This document shows positions 33,714-46,281 of a stretch of DNA of 64,000 nt, in pieces (the stretch's first letter is position 1; each line of letters opens with the position of its first letter). The position numbers and the translations under genes were made by a program. Under the pieces are notes generated by a model. That model was not told the origin of the DNA, ran no database searches, and saw only the letters and a program-made list of their open reading frames with translations. Source of the DNA: Amycolatopsis sp. cg9 (lineage in GTDB: Bacteria; Actinomycetota; Actinomycetes; Mycobacteriales; Pseudonocardiaceae); contig NZ_CP166850.1 in assembly GCF_041346945.1 (NCBI RefSeq), positions 6,804,501 to 6,868,500 on the forward strand, in the 5' to 3' direction.

Positions 33714-35610
33714 AGCGCCTGCGCGCGGCCTGGCCCGCGCTCGCGATCCTCGGCGCCCTGCTCCTGGTCGCCGTGCTCGGCACGCTCGTCGCGACGCACA
33801 ACCCGGACGCGCTGAGCACCGACACCGGCGGCCCGAGCGGCGCGCACTGGTTCGGCACGGACACCTCGGGCCGGGACATCTTCTCCCGGCTCGTCGCCGG
33901 CACGCGCTGGTCGCTCGCCATCGGCCTGGGGGCGGTGGCGCTCGCGCTCGTGTCGGGGGCGGTGATCGGGGCGTTCGCGGCTACGTCGCACCGCCGGGTC
34001 GACGCGGTGATCATGCGCGTCCTGGACGTCGTCATGGCGTTCCCGGGCATCGCGCTGGCCGCGGTGCTGGTCGCGGTGTTCGGCCACGGCATCCTCGTGC
34101 TGATCCTCGCCATCGGCTTCCTCAACACGCCCCCGGTGGCCCGGGTGATCCGGGCGAACGTGCTGGCCCAGTACGGCGAGGACTACGTCGCGGCCGAACG
34201 CGTCATCGGGGCCAAGCGGTTCTTCGTGCTGACCCGCCACGTCGCGGTCAACTGCGCCGCGCCGGTGCTCGTCTACTGCACGGTCACGGTGGCCGACGCG
34301 ATCGTCTTCGAGGCCTCGCTGTCGTTCATCGGCGCCGGCGTCCAGCCACCGGACCCGTCGTGGGGCTCGGTCCTCGCCGACGGCAAGGACCTGGTCCTCA
34401 CCGGCGGCTGGTGGGCGACGCTGTTCCCCGGCCTGCTGATCCTGATCACGGTGCTGGCGCTCACCATCCTGTCCGAACGGATCTCCGACGCCTGGGCCGC
34501 GCCCTCGGCCCGGGCGGTCAAGGCGGCGGAAGTGGCGAAGGCCGTCGAAGCCCGCGACGACGCCGACACCGCGCCCGTGCTCCCGATCGCCGGCCTGCGG
34601 GAAGCGGGGGAGCGGCTGGCCCGCACCGCCCGCGCGCTGGACCACCGCGAAACCGTCCTGGAGGTCGACCGGCTCCGGATCGCGTTCCCGGGCCGCCACG
34701 AAGGCGTCGACGTCGTGGCCGGCGTTTCGTTCAGCGTCCGCGCGGGCGAAGTCCTCGGCCTGATCGGCGAATCCGGCTGCGGCAAGACGCTCACGGCGTT
34801 GTCGATCCTCGGCCTCCAGCCACCGGCGGCGAAGGTGTCGGGGCAGATCCGGTTCGCCCAGCGCGACTTGCTGAACCTGCGGGCGGGCGAACGACGGCGG
34901 CACCTCGGCCACGACATCGCGATGGTCTACCAGGACGCGCTCAGCTCGCTCAACCCCGCGATGACGATCCGCGCCCAGCTCAAGCAGTTCACCCGCCGCG
35001 GCGGCACCCGCACCCCGGCCGAGCTCCTCGGACTGGTCAACCTGGACCCGGAACGCACGCTGCGGGCCTACCCGCACGAACTGTCCGGCGGGCAGCGCCA
35101 GCGGGTGCTGATCGCGATGGCGCTGTCACGCGACCCGAAGCTGATCGTCGCCGACGAGCCGACCACCGCGCTCGACGTCACCGTGCAGGCTCAGATCATG
35201 GCGCTGCTGCTGCGGTTGCAGGAAGAGCTCGGCTTCGCGCTCGTCCTCGTTTCGCACGACCTGGCTCTGGTGTCCGAGATCGCCGACCGCGTCGTCGTCA
35301 TGTACGGCGGGCAGGTGGCCGAGCTGGGCGCCACGGCCGAGGTCGTCGGGTCGCCGCGGCACCACTACACGCGCGGCCTGCTCAGCGCGGTGCTGTCGGT
35401 GGAGGAGAACGAGGCCCGGCTGACCCAGATCAAGGGTGTCGTCCCGGCCCCGGCGGAGTTCCCGGCCGGTTGCCGGTTCGCCGACCGCTGCCCCGCGGCC
35501 CGCGCCAAGTGCCGCGAAGAGCCGCCGGTCCGGTTCGGGGAGCCGGTCGACCACCTCGTCGCCTGCCACTTCCCGGCGGTCGGCATCGCGCGCGAAAAGG
35601 AGGCCACGGC

Positions 35611-35614
<4 letters not shown>
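33710..35614 (+). CDS. Fused ABC permease (DppC type) and ATPase (DppD type)
   Basis: A 634-residue fusion. Residues 1-265 are the second permease, with DppC features ([23 protein letters not shown] loop [18 protein letters not shown]). A charged linker (265-315) joins it to an ATPase. Walker A GESGCGKT lies near residue 352, the signature is LSGGQRQR, Walker B is LIVADEP, and a C-terminal oligopeptide-type cysteine motif is [14 protein letters not shown]. The start GTG overlaps the preceding stop. Fusing channel and motor fixes their 1:1 ratio. Confidence 0.9.
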
Positions 35615-36548
<934 letters not shown>

Positions 36549-36549
<1 letters not shown>

Positions 36550-37472
36550 TGCCGAAGTTCGCCGGAATCGTCCCGCCGCTGTGCACGCCGTTCCACGACG
36601 ACTTCAGCGTGGACACCGAGTCGCTGCGGCGCCACGTCGAGGTCCAGCTCGACGCCGGCGTCCACGGCGTGTTCGTCCTCGGCTCCTCCAGCGAGGTCGC
36701 CTTCCTGCCCGACGCGCAGCGCCGCGTCGTCGTCGAGACGGCGGTCGACCAGGTCGCCGGCCGCGTCCCGGTGCTCGCCGGCTGTATCGACATGACGACG
36801 TTGCGGGTCGCCGAGCACATCCGCGCCGCCGAGGCGGCCGGGGCCGACGCCGTCGTGGTCACCGCGCCCTACTACACGCGCACGCACGTCGCCGAGATCG
36901 ACCGGCACTTCCGGCTGCTGGCCGAGCGCACGTCGCTGCCGATCGTCGCCTACGACATCCCGGTCGCGGTGCACACGAAGCTCGACGGCGGCCTGGTCCT
37001 CGACCTCGCGGCCGACGGCGTCATCGCCGGGCTCAAGGACTCCAGCGGCGACGAAGCCGCGTTCCGGGCCGTGCTGCTCGGCAAGCGCGACCGCGGCCTC
37101 GACTCCTTCGCCGTGTTCACCGGGTCCGAGCTCGTCGTCGACGCGGCGCTGGCGATGGGCGCGGACGGCGCCGTTCCCGGCCTCGCCAACGTCGACCCGG
37201 TCGGGTACGTGCTGATCCACGACCACTTCAGGTCCGGCAACCTCGCCGCGGCCCGCCGGGAGCAGGAACGCCTGCTGAAGCTGTTCTCGATCACGTCGGT
37301 GGCGCCGCCGAGCCGGATGGGCCGCGGCTCGGCCGGGCTCGGGGCGTTCAAGGCCGCGATGAAGCTGCGCGGGTTCGTAGACAACGCCGTGATGGCGCCG
37401 CCGCAGCTGCCCCTGGACGACGAGGAACTGCTGCGGATCAAGGAAAAGCTCGCCGAGGCCGGGCTGCTCTGA
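36549..37472 (+). CDS. DHDPS/NanA-family aldolase, probable N-acetylneuraminate lyase
   Basis: A 307-residue TIM-barrel class I aldolase. The Schiff-base lysine is K163 (AGLKDSSGD) and the catalytic tyrosine is Y135 (VAYDIP). The pyruvate-binding loop is GSSSEV (45-50) instead of the common G-x-T-G-E. The family includes dihydrodipicolinate synthase, N-acetylneuraminate lyase and sugar-acid aldolases. Co-transcription with a sialidase, galactosidase and NanR-like regulator favours sialic acid cleavage to N-acetylmannosamine and pyruvate. The NanE/NanK/NagB partners are not in the window. Confidence 0.8.
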
Positions 37473-39433
37473 TGATCCGGTACGGCGCCGACTACAACCC
37501 CGAGCACTGGTCCGAGGAGGTCCGCCGCGAGGACCTGGAGCTGATGGCCGAAGCGGGCGTCACGATGGTGACCGCGGGGATCTACTCGTGGGCCGCCGTC
37601 GAACCGCGGCCGGGGGAGTACGACTTCGGCTGGTTCGACGCCGTCATGGAGGGCCTCGCCGGCGCCGGGATCCAGGTGTGCCTGGCGACGATGACCGCGT
37701 CCCCGCCGCCGTGGCTGTCCCACACGCACCCGGAGATCCTGCCGGTGCGCGCCGACGGCGTCCGGCTCTCCCCCGGGGCCCGGCAGCAGTTCTGCCCGTC
37801 CAGCCCGGTTTACCGCGCACACGCCGAGCGCCTCGTGACGGAGCTGGCGACGCGCTACGCCGGGCACCCCGCCCTGGCGATGTGGCACGTCGGCAACGAG
37901 TTCGGCTGCCACGTCCGGGCCTGCTACTGCGCCGAGTCGGCGGCGGACTTCCGGCGCTGGCTGCGGGAGCGCTACGGGACGCTCGGGGAGCTGAACGCCG
38001 CCTGGACGACGACGTTCTGGTCCCAGCGTTACGCCGTGTGGGACGAGATCCTGCCGCCGCGCGTCGCGCCGACGTTCCCCAACCCCGCGCAGCAGCTGGA
38101 CTTCCACCGGTTCTCCTCCGACGCCGCGCTCGCCTGCTTCCTGACCGAGCAGCGCGTGCTGCGGCGGGTCACCCCGGACGTCCCGGTCACGACCAACTTC
38201 GTCGGCCTGGTGCAGAAAGCCCTCGACTGGCACACGTGGACACCGGACGAGGACGTCGTCAGCCTCGACTCGTACCCGGACCCCCACGACCCGCGCGCCC
38301 ACGTCGAAGCCGCGTTCGCGTACGACCTGGTGCGGTCGACGAAGGACCAGCCGTGGCTGCTGCTGGAGCAGGCGCCGAGCGCGGTGAACTGGCGGTCTCG
38401 CAACGGCCCCAAGCCACCGGGCGCGATGCGGCTCGGCAGCTGGCAGGCGATCGCGCAGGGCGCCGACGCCGTCCTGTTCTTCCAGTGGCGGCAAACGAGC
38501 GGTGGCGCGGAGAAGTTCCACTCGGCGATGGTGCCGCACGGGGGCCGGGAAACCCGGACGTTCCGCGAGGCTTCTTCGCTGGGGCGGGAACTGGCCCGGG
38601 TGCCGGAGCTGGCCGGGACGCGCGTGCGCGCCGACGTCGCCCTGCTGCACGACTGGCCGAGCTGGTGGGGCCTGGAACTGGACTCGCACCCGGCGTCGCT
38701 GGACCAGCTCGAGACGCACCTGGCGCACTACGCGCCGTTGTTCGACGCCAACGTCACCTGCGACGTCGTCCACCCTTCGCGCGACCTCTCGCGGTACAAG
38801 CTGGTCGTCGTGCCGAACCTGTACCTGCTGGAGCAGCCGGCGGCGGACAATCTCCGTGCGTACGTCGCGAGTGGCGGCCACCTCGTCGTGTCGTACTTCT
38901 CCGGGATCGTCGACGGCTGCGATCGCGCGTACCTCGGCGGGCACCCGGCGCCGCTGCGGGACGTCCTCGGCCTGCGGGTCGACGAGTTCTGGCCGCTCGA
39001 CGCGCCCGTCGAGCTGGCGTTCGCCGACGGGACACCGGATACCGGGACGATCTGGTCGGAGTGGATCGAACTCGAAGGCGCCTCGGCCGTCGCGTCGTTC
39101 GGCTCGGGTGAGCTCGCCGGACGGCCCGCGATCACCCGGCACGAGTTCGGCGCGGGGGTCGCCTGGTACCTCGCGACCCGGCCCGATCTGGGTCCGGTGC
39201 TCGGCCGCGTGTGCGCGGAAGCCGGGGTGACACCGGTGGTGACGGCTCCGGCGGGCGTCCAGGCGGTCGTCCGGCACAGCGAAGAAAGCGCTTACCTGAT
39301 CCTGCTCAACCACGGCACCGGGCCGGTCACCGTCGACCTGCCGCACGCCGCGCCGGACCTGCTGACCGACCCTTCGCGGCCGGTTCGCGAGGTCCGGCTC
39401 GCCCCGCGAGGTGTCGCCGTCCTGAAGGGATGA
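37472..39433 (+). CDS. GH42 beta-galactosidase
   Basis: A 653-residue retaining glycosidase. The (beta/alpha)8 domain starts YGADYNPEHWSEEVRREDLE. The acid/base is E143 (HVGNEFGCH) and the nucleophile E299 (LLLEQAPSAVNW). The trimerisation domain (residues 390-590) and C-terminal beta domain follow. There is no signal peptide, so it acts inside the cell on imported galactosides. Its ATG shares a base with the lyase stop. After sialidase removes the terminal sialic acid, this enzyme could remove the exposed galactose. Confidence 0.9.
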   Translation: MIRYGADYNPEHWSEEVRREDLELMAEAGVTMVTAGIYSWAAVEPRPGEYDFGWFDAVMEGLAGAGIQVCLATMTASPPPWLSHTHPEILPVRADGVRLSPGARQQFCPSSPVYRAHAERLVTELATRYAGHPALAMWHVGNEFGCHVRACYCAESAADFRRWLRERYGTLGELNAAWTTTFWSQRYAVWDEILPPRVAPTFPNPAQQLDFHRFSSDAALACFLTEQRVLRRVTPDVPVTTNFVGLVQKALDWHTWTPDEDVVSLDSYPDPHDPRAHVEAAFAYDLVRSTKDQPWLLLEQAPSAVNWRSRNGPKPPGAMRLGSWQAIAQGADAVLFFQWRQTSGGAEKFHSAMVPHGGRETRTFREASSLGRELARVPELAGTRVRADVALLHDWPSWWGLELDSHPASLDQLETHLAHYAPLFDANVTCDVVHPSRDLSRYKLVVVPNLYLLEQPAADNLRAYVASGGHLVVSYFSGIVDGCDRAYLGGHPAPLRDVLGLRVDEFWPLDAPVELAFADGTPDTGTIWSEWIELEGASAVASFGSGELAGRPAITRHEFGAGVAWYLATRPDLGPVLGRVCAEAGVTPVVTAPAGVQAVVRHSEESAYLILLNHGTGPVTVDLPHAAPDLLTDPSRPVREVRLAPRGVAVLKG

Positions 39434-39435
39434 CC

Positions 39436-41262
39436 ATGAGAACACTGGGGAACTGGGCCGCGCTGGTGGCCCTGGTGGCGGGCTCGCTGCTCGCCGCGAG
39501 CCCGGCGCAAGCCGCGCCGACGTTCGACCAGCAGGTGCTGTTCAAGGCTTCGCAGGACCCGGGGTACAGCTGCTTCCGGATCCCGGCGATCGTGGAATCG
39601 ACGCACGGCACGCTGCTCGCCTTCGCCGAGGGCCGCATCGACAACTGCGGCGACACCGGCGACATCGACCTCGTGCTCAAGCGGTCCACCGACGGCGGCC
39701 GGACGTGGTCGCCGCTGCGGGTGGTCAACCGCGGCGGCGGGGACACGCACGGCAACCCGGTGCCCGTAGTGGACAGTCGCACCGGCCGGATCGTGCTGAT
39801 CACGACGTACAACAAGGGCCGCACCGACGACAAGGCCTGCGACGTCCCGTGCCCGCGCACGCCGCACTCGCAGTACAGCGACGACGACGGCCTGACCTGG
39901 TCCACGCCCGTCGACATCAGCGCCCAGGCGAAGCTGCCGAACTGGGATTCGTGGTACGCGTCCGGTCCGGTGCACGGCATCCAGCTGACCCGCGGCAAGC
40001 ACGCCGGCCGGCTCGTGTTCGGCGTCAACGCGGAAACCAGCGACGGCACGCATTCGATCGAAAACCACGCCGGGCTCGTCTACAGCGACGACGGCGGGCG
40101 CAGCTGGCACGTCGGCGCCGTCGACAGCTACCCGCACCCGGTCGGCGGGACGTACACCCAGAAACCGTCCGAAGTCACCGTCGTCGAGCTGCCCGACGGT
40201 TCGATCTACGCCGGCGGCCGCGAGCAGGGCGGCACCGACATCGGCAACCGCGACTACGCGATCAGCCGCGACGGCGGCGAGACGTTCACCAGGTCCTTCA
40301 CCACCATCCCCGACCTGGTGACGCCGATGGTGCAGGGCTCGATCCTGCGCGTCGGCAACCGGCTGTTGTTCTCGTCGCCGTCGGACACCGACCGGCGGCG
40401 CCGGATGATGATCCGGTCGTCCTACGACAACGGCCGGACGTGGGAAAACGCCGAGCAGGGCACACAGATCACGACAGACTGGTCGGGGTACTCGGACCTG
40501 GTGCGGATCAGCGGCTCGGAGATCGGGCTGATGTACGAAGGCGGCGCCGTCGACGCGCGGGACGAGATCCGCTTCGCGCGCTTCGACGAATCCTCTCTGG
40601 GCTGGCGGAACTCCGCGGGACCGTCCACACCGGACGTTTCCGGGCACGCGGACGCCCGGGTCCTCGGCGGCGCTTCCCTCGCGGCCGGCCGGTTCGGCGG
40701 GGCGGTGGCCCTGGACGGCGTCGACGACTACGTCCGCGTGCCCTACGACCCGGCGCAACCCCCTGGCGAAGGCGACCTGACGTGGACGGGCTGGTTCCGC
40801 TACGGCGCCGCGAAGGGCAACCAGGTGCTGTTCTGGCTCGGCGGGATGGGCGGCACGGCACCGCAGCTGTGGCTGCGCGGCGAACCGGCGAACCACCGGC
40901 TGATCGCGACGATGACCACGGCGGCCGGCAGCGCGTCGATCACGGCCCCGCAGGCCTACGACGACCAGGCGTGGCACCAGGTCGCCTTGGCGCGCACCGG
41001 CGGGAAGCTGCTGCTGTGGGTCGACGGTGCGCAGATCGCTTCGGGCGCGGCGGTGCCGGGTTCGGTGAGCCAGACGGTGTCGTTCCAGCTGCAGCTCGGC
41101 CAGCGGCTGGACAACCAGTTCCGCTGGGCCGGCTCGTTCGACGAGGTCCGCTTCTACCGGCGGGCGTTGACGGTCCCGGAGCTCGACGCGATCCGGCTGG
41201 CGAACGCACCGGTCCCGGCGGGCCAGGTGCTGCGGCTGCCGTTCGACCGGCTCCGCGGCTGA
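39436..41262 (+). CDS. Secreted exo-sialidase (GH33) with C-terminal LamG-like domain
   Basis: A 608-residue secreted enzyme. The signal peptide is cut after AQA. The six-bladed propeller carries the FRIP motif (residues 47-50) and five Asp-boxes of S-x-D-x-G-x-T-W type (STDGGRTW, SDDDGLTW, SDDGGRSW, SRDGGETF, SYDNGRTW). The late MYEGG and arginine residues fit the sialic acid site. Residues 430-600 are a concanavalin/LamG-like domain (FDEVRFYRRALTVPELDAI). ATG 39436 is chosen since AAGGG stands seven bases upstream. It is the last gene of the operon. Confidence 0.92.
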   Translation: MRTLGNWAALVALVAGSLLAASPAQAAPTFDQQVLFKASQDPGYSCFRIPAIVESTHGTLLAFAEGRIDNCGDTGDIDLVLKRSTDGGRTWSPLRVVNRGGGDTHGNPVPVVDSRTGRIVLITTYNKGRTDDKACDVPCPRTPHSQYSDDDGLTWSTPVDISAQAKLPNWDSWYASGPVHGIQLTRGKHAGRLVFGVNAETSDGTHSIENHAGLVYSDDGGRSWHVGAVDSYPHPVGGTYTQKPSEVTVVELPDGSIYAGGREQGGTDIGNRDYAISRDGGETFTRSFTTIPDLVTPMVQGSILRVGNRLLFSSPSDTDRRRRMMIRSSYDNGRTWENAEQGTQITTDWSGYSDLVRISGSEIGLMYEGGAVDARDEIRFARFDESSLGWRNSAGPSTPDVSGHADARVLGGASLAAGRFGGAVALDGVDDYVRVPYDPAQPPGEGDLTWTGWFRYGAAKGNQVLFWLGGMGGTAPQLWLRGEPANHRLIATMTTAAGSASITAPQAYDDQAWHQVALARTGGKLLLWVDGAQIASGAAVPGSVSQTVSFQLQLGQRLDNQFRWAGSFDEVRFYRRALTVPELDAIRLANAPVPAGQVLRLPFDRLRG

Positions 41263-41271
41263 AGCCGCTGG

Positions 41272-42621
41272 TCAGAGCGTCCGGCAGGTGACGGCCGGGC
41301 GGCCGGCGTCGCTGCTCTGGGCCAAGGCGATGAAGCCGAACGTCGTCGTCGCGCCGGCGTTCAGTTTCGCGTTCCACGCCGCGTTGTCGACCGTCACGGT
41401 CGAGCCGTCCACCGTGTAATCGCCGTTCCACAAGCCGGTGATGTGGTGGCCGTCCGGGAGGGTCCAGCGGACGCTCCAGCCGGACAGGTCCCCGGCGTGG
41501 TCGTTGCGGACGGTCACCTGCACCTGGTAGCCGCCCGGCCAGGAGTTCGTCACCTCGTAGCCGGCCGCGCAGCCGAGGTCGGCGGTGGTCGAGGTGGGCG
41601 GCGGCGGTGCTGGGGGCGTGGACGTGACCGGCGCGGCGACCACCTGTTCCGCGCCGGGGACCAGGGCCGTCCCGATCAGCACCCCCGCGGCCAGCAGCAC
41701 GGCGCCGGCCGCGGCGGCCAGGACCAGGCGGCGGCGGGAGCGGCGGACGCGCAGCAGCCGGGTGCCCGTGCGGGGCCGGGGGCGCGGGGGTGGCAGCGGG
41801 CGGCCGTCGGTGACCGCCTCGAACAGCTGCTGGACCTCGGCCATCGACGGGCGCGCGGCCGGATCCCGCTGGAGCAGGCGGATGAGGACCTCGGCGAGCG
41901 GGCCGTCGTGCCGGGGCGGGGTGACGTCTTCGCGGGCGACGCGCAGGAGCAGGGCGATCGGGTTGTCGTCGGTGCCGAACGGCGGGGTGCCTTCCAGCGC
42001 GCGGTAGAGCGTCGAGCCGAGCGAGAAGACGTCGGCCGGGAAGCCCGCTTCGCGGCCGTTGGCGACCTCGGGGGACAGGTAGGCCGGGGTGCCCGCGATG
42101 AAGCCGCCGCCGGTGACCGTGCCTTCGCCGGTCGCCCGGGAGATGCCGAAGTCGGCGATCTTGGCGACGCCGTCCTCGCCGATGAGGACGTTGCCGGGCG
42201 TGACGTCCCGGTGCACGATCCCCTCGGCGTGCGCCGCGGCGAGCGCCGACGCGGCCTGCCTGCCGATGCGCGCGACCTCGTCGGCGGGCAGGCACTCCCG
42301 GTCGAGCAGGATTTCGGCCAGGCTCCGCGACGGCAGGTACTCCATCACCAGGTACGGCTCGCCGCCCTGCTCGACGACGTCGTGCACGGTGATGGCGTGC
42401 GGGTGCCGCAGGCGCGCGGTGAGCCGGGCTTCGCGCAGCGCGCGCTGGGCCGCCTGTTCCCCGGCGGCCTGCCCGATGGCGGTGTCGTAGTCCAGCTGCT
42501 TGACCGCGACGACCCGGTCGAGCCGCTCGTCACGCGCGCGCCAGACGACGCCCATGGCGCCTTGGCCGACCTTCGCCGTCAGCCGGTAGCGCCCGGCGAT
42601 CAGTTCTCCTGCGTCGGTCAC
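41272..42621 (-). CDS. Membrane Ser/Thr protein kinase with extracellular CBM2 domain
   Basis: A 449-residue PknB-type kinase. Residues 11-265 are the catalytic domain: G-loop GQGAMG, K41, HRDVTPGN with D139, and DFG 157-159. HRD-x-K is HRD-x-T here. One membrane helix (298-322) leads to a Thr/Pro linker and a CBM2-like domain (351-446; YEVTNSWPGGYQVQVTVRND, GWSVRWTLPDGH, LWNGDY). The outside domain would bind cellulose- or chitin-like glycans, making this a possible glycan sensor. GTG 42619-42621 has GGGAGG six bases upstream. Confidence 0.88.
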   Translation of the reverse strand: MTDAGELIAGRYRLTAKVGQGAMGVVWRARDERLDRVVAVKQLDYDTAIGQAAGEQAAQRALREARLTARLRHPHAITVHDVVEQGGEPYLVMEYLPSRSLAEILLDRECLPADEVARIGRQAASALAAAHAEGIVHRDVTPGNVLIGEDGVAKIADFGISRATGEGTVTGGGFIAGTPAYLSPEVANGREAGFPADVFSLGSTLYRALEGTPPFGTDDNPIALLLRVAREDVTPPRHDGPLAEVLIRLLQRDPAARPSMAEVQQLFEAVTDGRPLPPPRPRPRTGTRLLRVRRSRRRLVLAAAAGAVLLAAGVLIGTALVPGAEQVVAAPVTSTPPAPPPPTSTTADLGCAAGYEVTNSWPGGYQVQVTVRNDHAGDLSGWSVRWTLPDGHHITGLWNGDYTVDGSTVTVDNAAWNAKLNAGATTTFGFIALAQSSDAGRPAVTCRTL

Positions 42622-42684
42622 GACGACCTCCCGGCCTTCCCCGGAACACACGGATCCGGGGGACGATCGGTTCGAGCTTAACGA

Positions 42685-42712
42685 CCTGCCCGCCGGTACG
42701 CCGACGGGCAGG
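42685..42712 (-). terminator. Hairpin after the HNH nuclease gene
   Basis: CCTGCCCG (42685-42692) and CGGGCAGG (42705-42712) form a perfect 8-bp stem just beyond the HNH stop codon at 42719. Confidence 0.6.
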
Positions 42713-42718
42713 CCTGGC

Positions 42719-43180
42719 TCAACCGCCGAGCCGGTGCAGCTGGTCCCACGACGGCACGGACGGGGTGAACCGCAGCTTCATCCCCGCCTCCGCCGGCAGC
42801 CTGTCCGCCTTCCGCGCGTTGCAGCTGCCGGTGCGGCCGCCGCACGCGGCGACCGTGTTCAGCCACGACGTCCGCTCGCCGCCGCGGCTCAGCGGGACCA
42901 CGTGGTCGATCGTCGTGGCGCGGGCGCCGCAGTACGCGCAGCGGTGGCCGTCGCGGGTGAGCACGCCGCGGCGCGACCACCGCGGCGGCTGCGTATATCG
43001 CCACTTCATCACCACGTACCGCAGCAACCGCACGACCTTCGGGCGCGGGAACAAGCCGTACGCGAGACCGTCTTCGGCCTCGTGGATCTCCGCGACGCGC
43101 CGCACGAGCATGCGGATCGCGTGCGGCACCGAAACCGTCTGCAGCGGTTCGTAACCGGCGTTCAGGACGAGCACCTTCAC
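42719..43180 (-). CDS. HNH endonuclease
   Basis: A 153-residue nuclease-domain protein common in actinobacteria. The zinc-finger-like pair CAYCG and the catalytic core TIDHVVPLSRGGERTSWLN (residues 90-108), followed by GSCNARKADR, form the HNH fold. It starts with GTG and has an AGAGG ribosome site. It stands alone with a terminator hairpin. No neighbouring restriction or phage genes suggest a defence role; homologues are usually housekeeping genes of unknown purpose. Confidence 0.85.
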   Translation of the reverse strand: MKVLVLNAGYEPLQTVSVPHAIRMLVRRVAEIHEAEDGLAYGLFPRPKVVRLLRYVVMKWRYTQPPRWSRRGVLTRDGHRCAYCGARATTIDHVVPLSRGGERTSWLNTVAACGGRTGSCNARKADRLPAEAGMKLRFTPSVPSWDQLHRLGG

Positions 43181-43243
43181 AACGCACCTCTTTCCTCTCG
43201 GCGAAAATCGTCGCCGAGGGGAAAGCGGTGCGTCAATCGTGTT

Positions 43244-44182
43244 TCACCGCAGGGGATGCGCGCGGAAGAACCGCCAGATGACCGGCGTCGCGTCGATCAC
43301 CGTCGGCGTCGCCGAGTCGTTGTTCGGCTGTGTGCTGGGCCAGACGTGCCCGGCGCCTTCGACGCGGTAGTGCTCGAGGGCGCCACCCCGGTCGCAGCCG
43401 AGCCACTTCTGCGCCACGACCCCGGGAACCGGCGCCCACGACACCGGCTTCGGCCGGCAACCGTCCCTTGTGGACCACGCGGCCAGCCAGTCCGGGATGG
43501 CGGGCAGGCCCTTGGCCGGGTTGCCGGTGTAGGGGATGGTCGTGTCGGCGGTGCCGTGGAAGTCCAGCACCGGCACCGGGCGGCTCGGGTCGCACGCGCC
43601 GCCCTGCGGGTAGAACGCGCCCGACACCGGGGCGAACGCCGCGATCCGGCCCGCCAGCCGGCACGCCAGCACCCCGACGAACCCGCCGCCGTTGGACTTG
43701 CCCGCGGCGTAGATCCGGCCCGGGTCGACGCACAGCGTCCGCTGCAGTGAGTTCAGCAGGTCGCTGGTGAAGAGGACGTCGTCGGCGGCGGCCGAGTAGG
43801 GCGCCCCGGTCCAGGCCGACTCGCCGTCCGTGCCGATCAGGCCCTGGGGGTACACCGAGATCGCGTCCAGCGCCGAGAAGCCGGACAGCTCCTCCTGGTA
43901 CTGCGACGTCCGCTTGTGCCCGTGGAACGACAGCACCAGCGGGTACGCCCGGTGCGGGTCGTAGCGGGCGGGCAGGTGGACGGTGTACTCGCGGTCCAGG
44001 CCGCCCGAGACGACGTGCCGGGCCGTCGTGGCTCCGGCCGGGATGCCGGGGGCGCGCCCGCAGCCGGTGGTGCGGACGGGGTGGTCGGCGACGCCCGCCG
44101 CGGCGGCGGGGGCGGCGAAGGCGGTGGTCAGGGCGCAGGTCGCGGCGAACGCGGCGGCCCACCGGGGAAGGCGTCCGGGCAC
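43244..44182 (-). CDS. Secreted PHB-depolymerase/feruloyl-esterase-like alpha/beta hydrolase
   Basis: A 312-residue exported esterase. The signal peptide (cut near AAAAG) is followed by an LpqC/esterase-PHB-type fold. The oxyanion region is VLSFHGHKRTS, the nucleophile serine is in AAGKSNGGGF (G-x-S-N-G), the acid residue is probably in FHGTADTTIPY, and the His is in EGAGHVWP. Four cysteines probably form disulfides. The start is GTG 44180-44182 behind AAGGAGG. Likely targets are ester bonds in plant polymers or polyesters. Confidence 0.85.
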   Translation of the reverse strand: MPGRLPRWAAAFAATCALTTAFAAPAAAAGVADHPVRTTGCGRAPGIPAGATTARHVVSGGLDREYTVHLPARYDPHRAYPLVLSFHGHKRTSQYQEELSGFSALDAISVYPQGLIGTDGESAWTGAPYSAAADDVLFTSDLLNSLQRTLCVDPGRIYAAGKSNGGGFVGVLACRLAGRIAAFAPVSGAFYPQGGACDPSRPVPVLDFHGTADTTIPYTGNPAKGLPAIPDWLAAWSTRDGCRPKPVSWAPVPGVVAQKWLGCDRGGALEHYRVEGAGHVWPSTQPNNDSATPTVIDATPVIWRFFRAHPLR

Positions 44183-44322
44183 TCGATCCTCCTTGATCGG
44201 CAGCGGGGCGTGGCCAGCATCACACCAGGTCGCGGGCCCTCCTACATTGCGTTCATAAAGTGCGCGGGCGGGATAGGTAGGATCGACCCACCCTTCGGCC
44301 GAGAAACCGGAAAGGACCGGAC

Positions 44323-46227
<1,905 letters not shown>

Positions 46228-46230
46228 CCG

Positions 46231-46276
46231 GTCGTGAGTGAGAAACGGGGTTCCAACCCGGTTTCTCACTCACGAC
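46231..46276. terminator. Bidirectional terminator hairpin after htpG
   Basis: Twenty-base arms (46231-46250 and 46257-46276, one mismatch) around TTCCAA, between the converging htpG and GH76 genes. The core GTGAGTGAGAAAC arm is another intergenic hairpin type that I associate with Amycolatopsis. Confidence 0.8.
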
Positions 46277-46281
46277 GGGGG

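Noticed and set aside
44183..44322. CIRCE or HAIR heat-shock operator before htpG
   Set aside because: No 9-bp inverted repeat with the expected spacing was found; only weak -10-like TAGGTA/TAGGAT sequences are seen.
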